A DNA stretch of 64,000 bases from the NCBI RefSeq assembly GCF_013340305.1, contig NZ_BLVP01000008.1, forward strand, positions 1 to 64,000, in the 5' to 3' direction. Positions within the stretch are counted from its first letter, which is position 1. Each line of letters begins with the position of its first letter. The stretch is from Desulfovibrio psychrotolerans. GTDB lineage: Bacteria > Desulfobacterota > Desulfovibrionia > Desulfovibrionales > Desulfovibrionaceae. A model generated the notes under the pieces. The model was not told the origin of the DNA. It worked only from the letters and a program-made list of their open reading frames with translations, and did not search any database. Both the position numbers and the translations under genes were made by a program. Below are positions 63,796 through 64,000 of the stretch, in pieces.

Positions 63796-64000
63796 CTAAT
63801 CATCCCCCCGGCCGGATGCCCTGCGGGAATCCGAAGGGGTAAGGTTGTAGCCCAACTCGCGCGCCATGAACTCAAGGGCAGATATGTCCTTGGTCACGCG
63901 CATTATTTCAAGCAGCGTGTCGGCACCGAGTTTGGCGGATTGATCATAAGGGTTCAGTTCCCGCATCATGGTCGGGTAGGGCTTGCCTATCTGTTCAGCG
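63796..64000 (-). CDS. CII-like phage-type regulatory protein, C-terminal part
   Basis: The visible 67 residues (A-E-Q-I-G-K-P-Y-P-T-M-M-R-E-L-N-P-Y-D, then K-L-G-A-D-T-L-L and F-M-A-R-E-L-G-Y) match the Phage_CP76/CII regulatory family, DNA-binding proteins common in Desulfovibrio chromosomes. The start lies outside the window. Confidence 0.65.
   Translation of the reverse strand, partial: AEQIGKPYPTMMRELNPYDQSAKLGADTLLEIMRVTKDISALEFMARELGYNLTPSDSRRASGRGDD

Overview
The window is about 64 kb of a high-GC chromosome that looks like a sulfate-reducing Desulfovibrionaceae (Desulfobacterota). The call rests on gene order: argJ, secA, a glycolate/lactate-type FeS protein and FAD oxidase pair, smpB, ptsI-HPr-mannose-type EIID, rsmI, yraN, rnhB, rplS, trmD, rimM, a KH protein, rpsP and ffh. 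I associate this order, and the TrmD fused to a second RNA-methyltransferase domain, with Desulfovibrio genomes; this is from memory, not from a search.

Region 1 (1-2208) is the right end of a prophage: the tail of a probable fibre gene, a tail-fibre assembly protein, a Mu Com-like zinc-finger protein and a DNA methyltransferase whose Shine-Dalgarno sits in a hairpin inside com. Region 2 (2209-15691) is a 13.4-kb integrative element bounded by a 61-bp direct repeat of the 3' part of tRNA-Ser(GCT); the intact tRNA is at the right end. It has a rep (HUH)-xis-like-integrase module at its right end. Its cargo has mixed base composition: an AT-rich 690-aa membrane-anchored protein of unknown function, a translationally coupled operon (DUF2958, a small protein, a Cys-His-Asp protease-like protein) behind a second short tyrosine recombinase, a BglII-like restriction enzyme convergent with a D12-class adenine methyltransferase, an IS66 remnant, and a PHP-SMC ATPase. 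It reads as a defence island. The left prophage and this element appear to be stacked at one tRNA site.

Region 3 (15.8-34 kb, almost all minus strand) is core housekeeping: arginine biosynthesis, protein export, 2-hydroxyacid oxidation, PTS phosphorelay, rRNA/tRNA modification, ribosomal proteins and SRP. Region 4 (34.2-42.5 kb) holds a BrnTA toxin-antitoxin pair, an aminotransferase, a SAM-riboswitch-controlled methionine operon (leader peptide, metX, metW, metY), a MATE transporter and a MazEF pair with a 25-bp palindromic operator. Region 5 (42.7-64 kb) holds ppnP, glmS, an orphan acetolactate synthase small subunit, ptb-buk, a TetR regulator, an ArnT-like glycosyltransferase, PBP1A, a DUF4139 protein, tRNA-Leu(GAG), a DUF1786 protein, phenylacetate-CoA ligase, trmJ, a RluA-type pseudouridine synthase, a SpoIIE-type phosphatase and the end of a CII-like regulator. 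Phosphotransbutyrylase, butyrate kinase and phenylacetate-CoA ligase would fit energy-conserving breakdown of amino-acid-derived acyl-CoAs.

Short-period tandem repeats (10, 15 and 18 bp) recur between or at the ends of core genes and appear to be a trait of this genome. No CRISPR array was found. Starts were chosen by Shine-Dalgarno and family length; many differ from the longest open frame.
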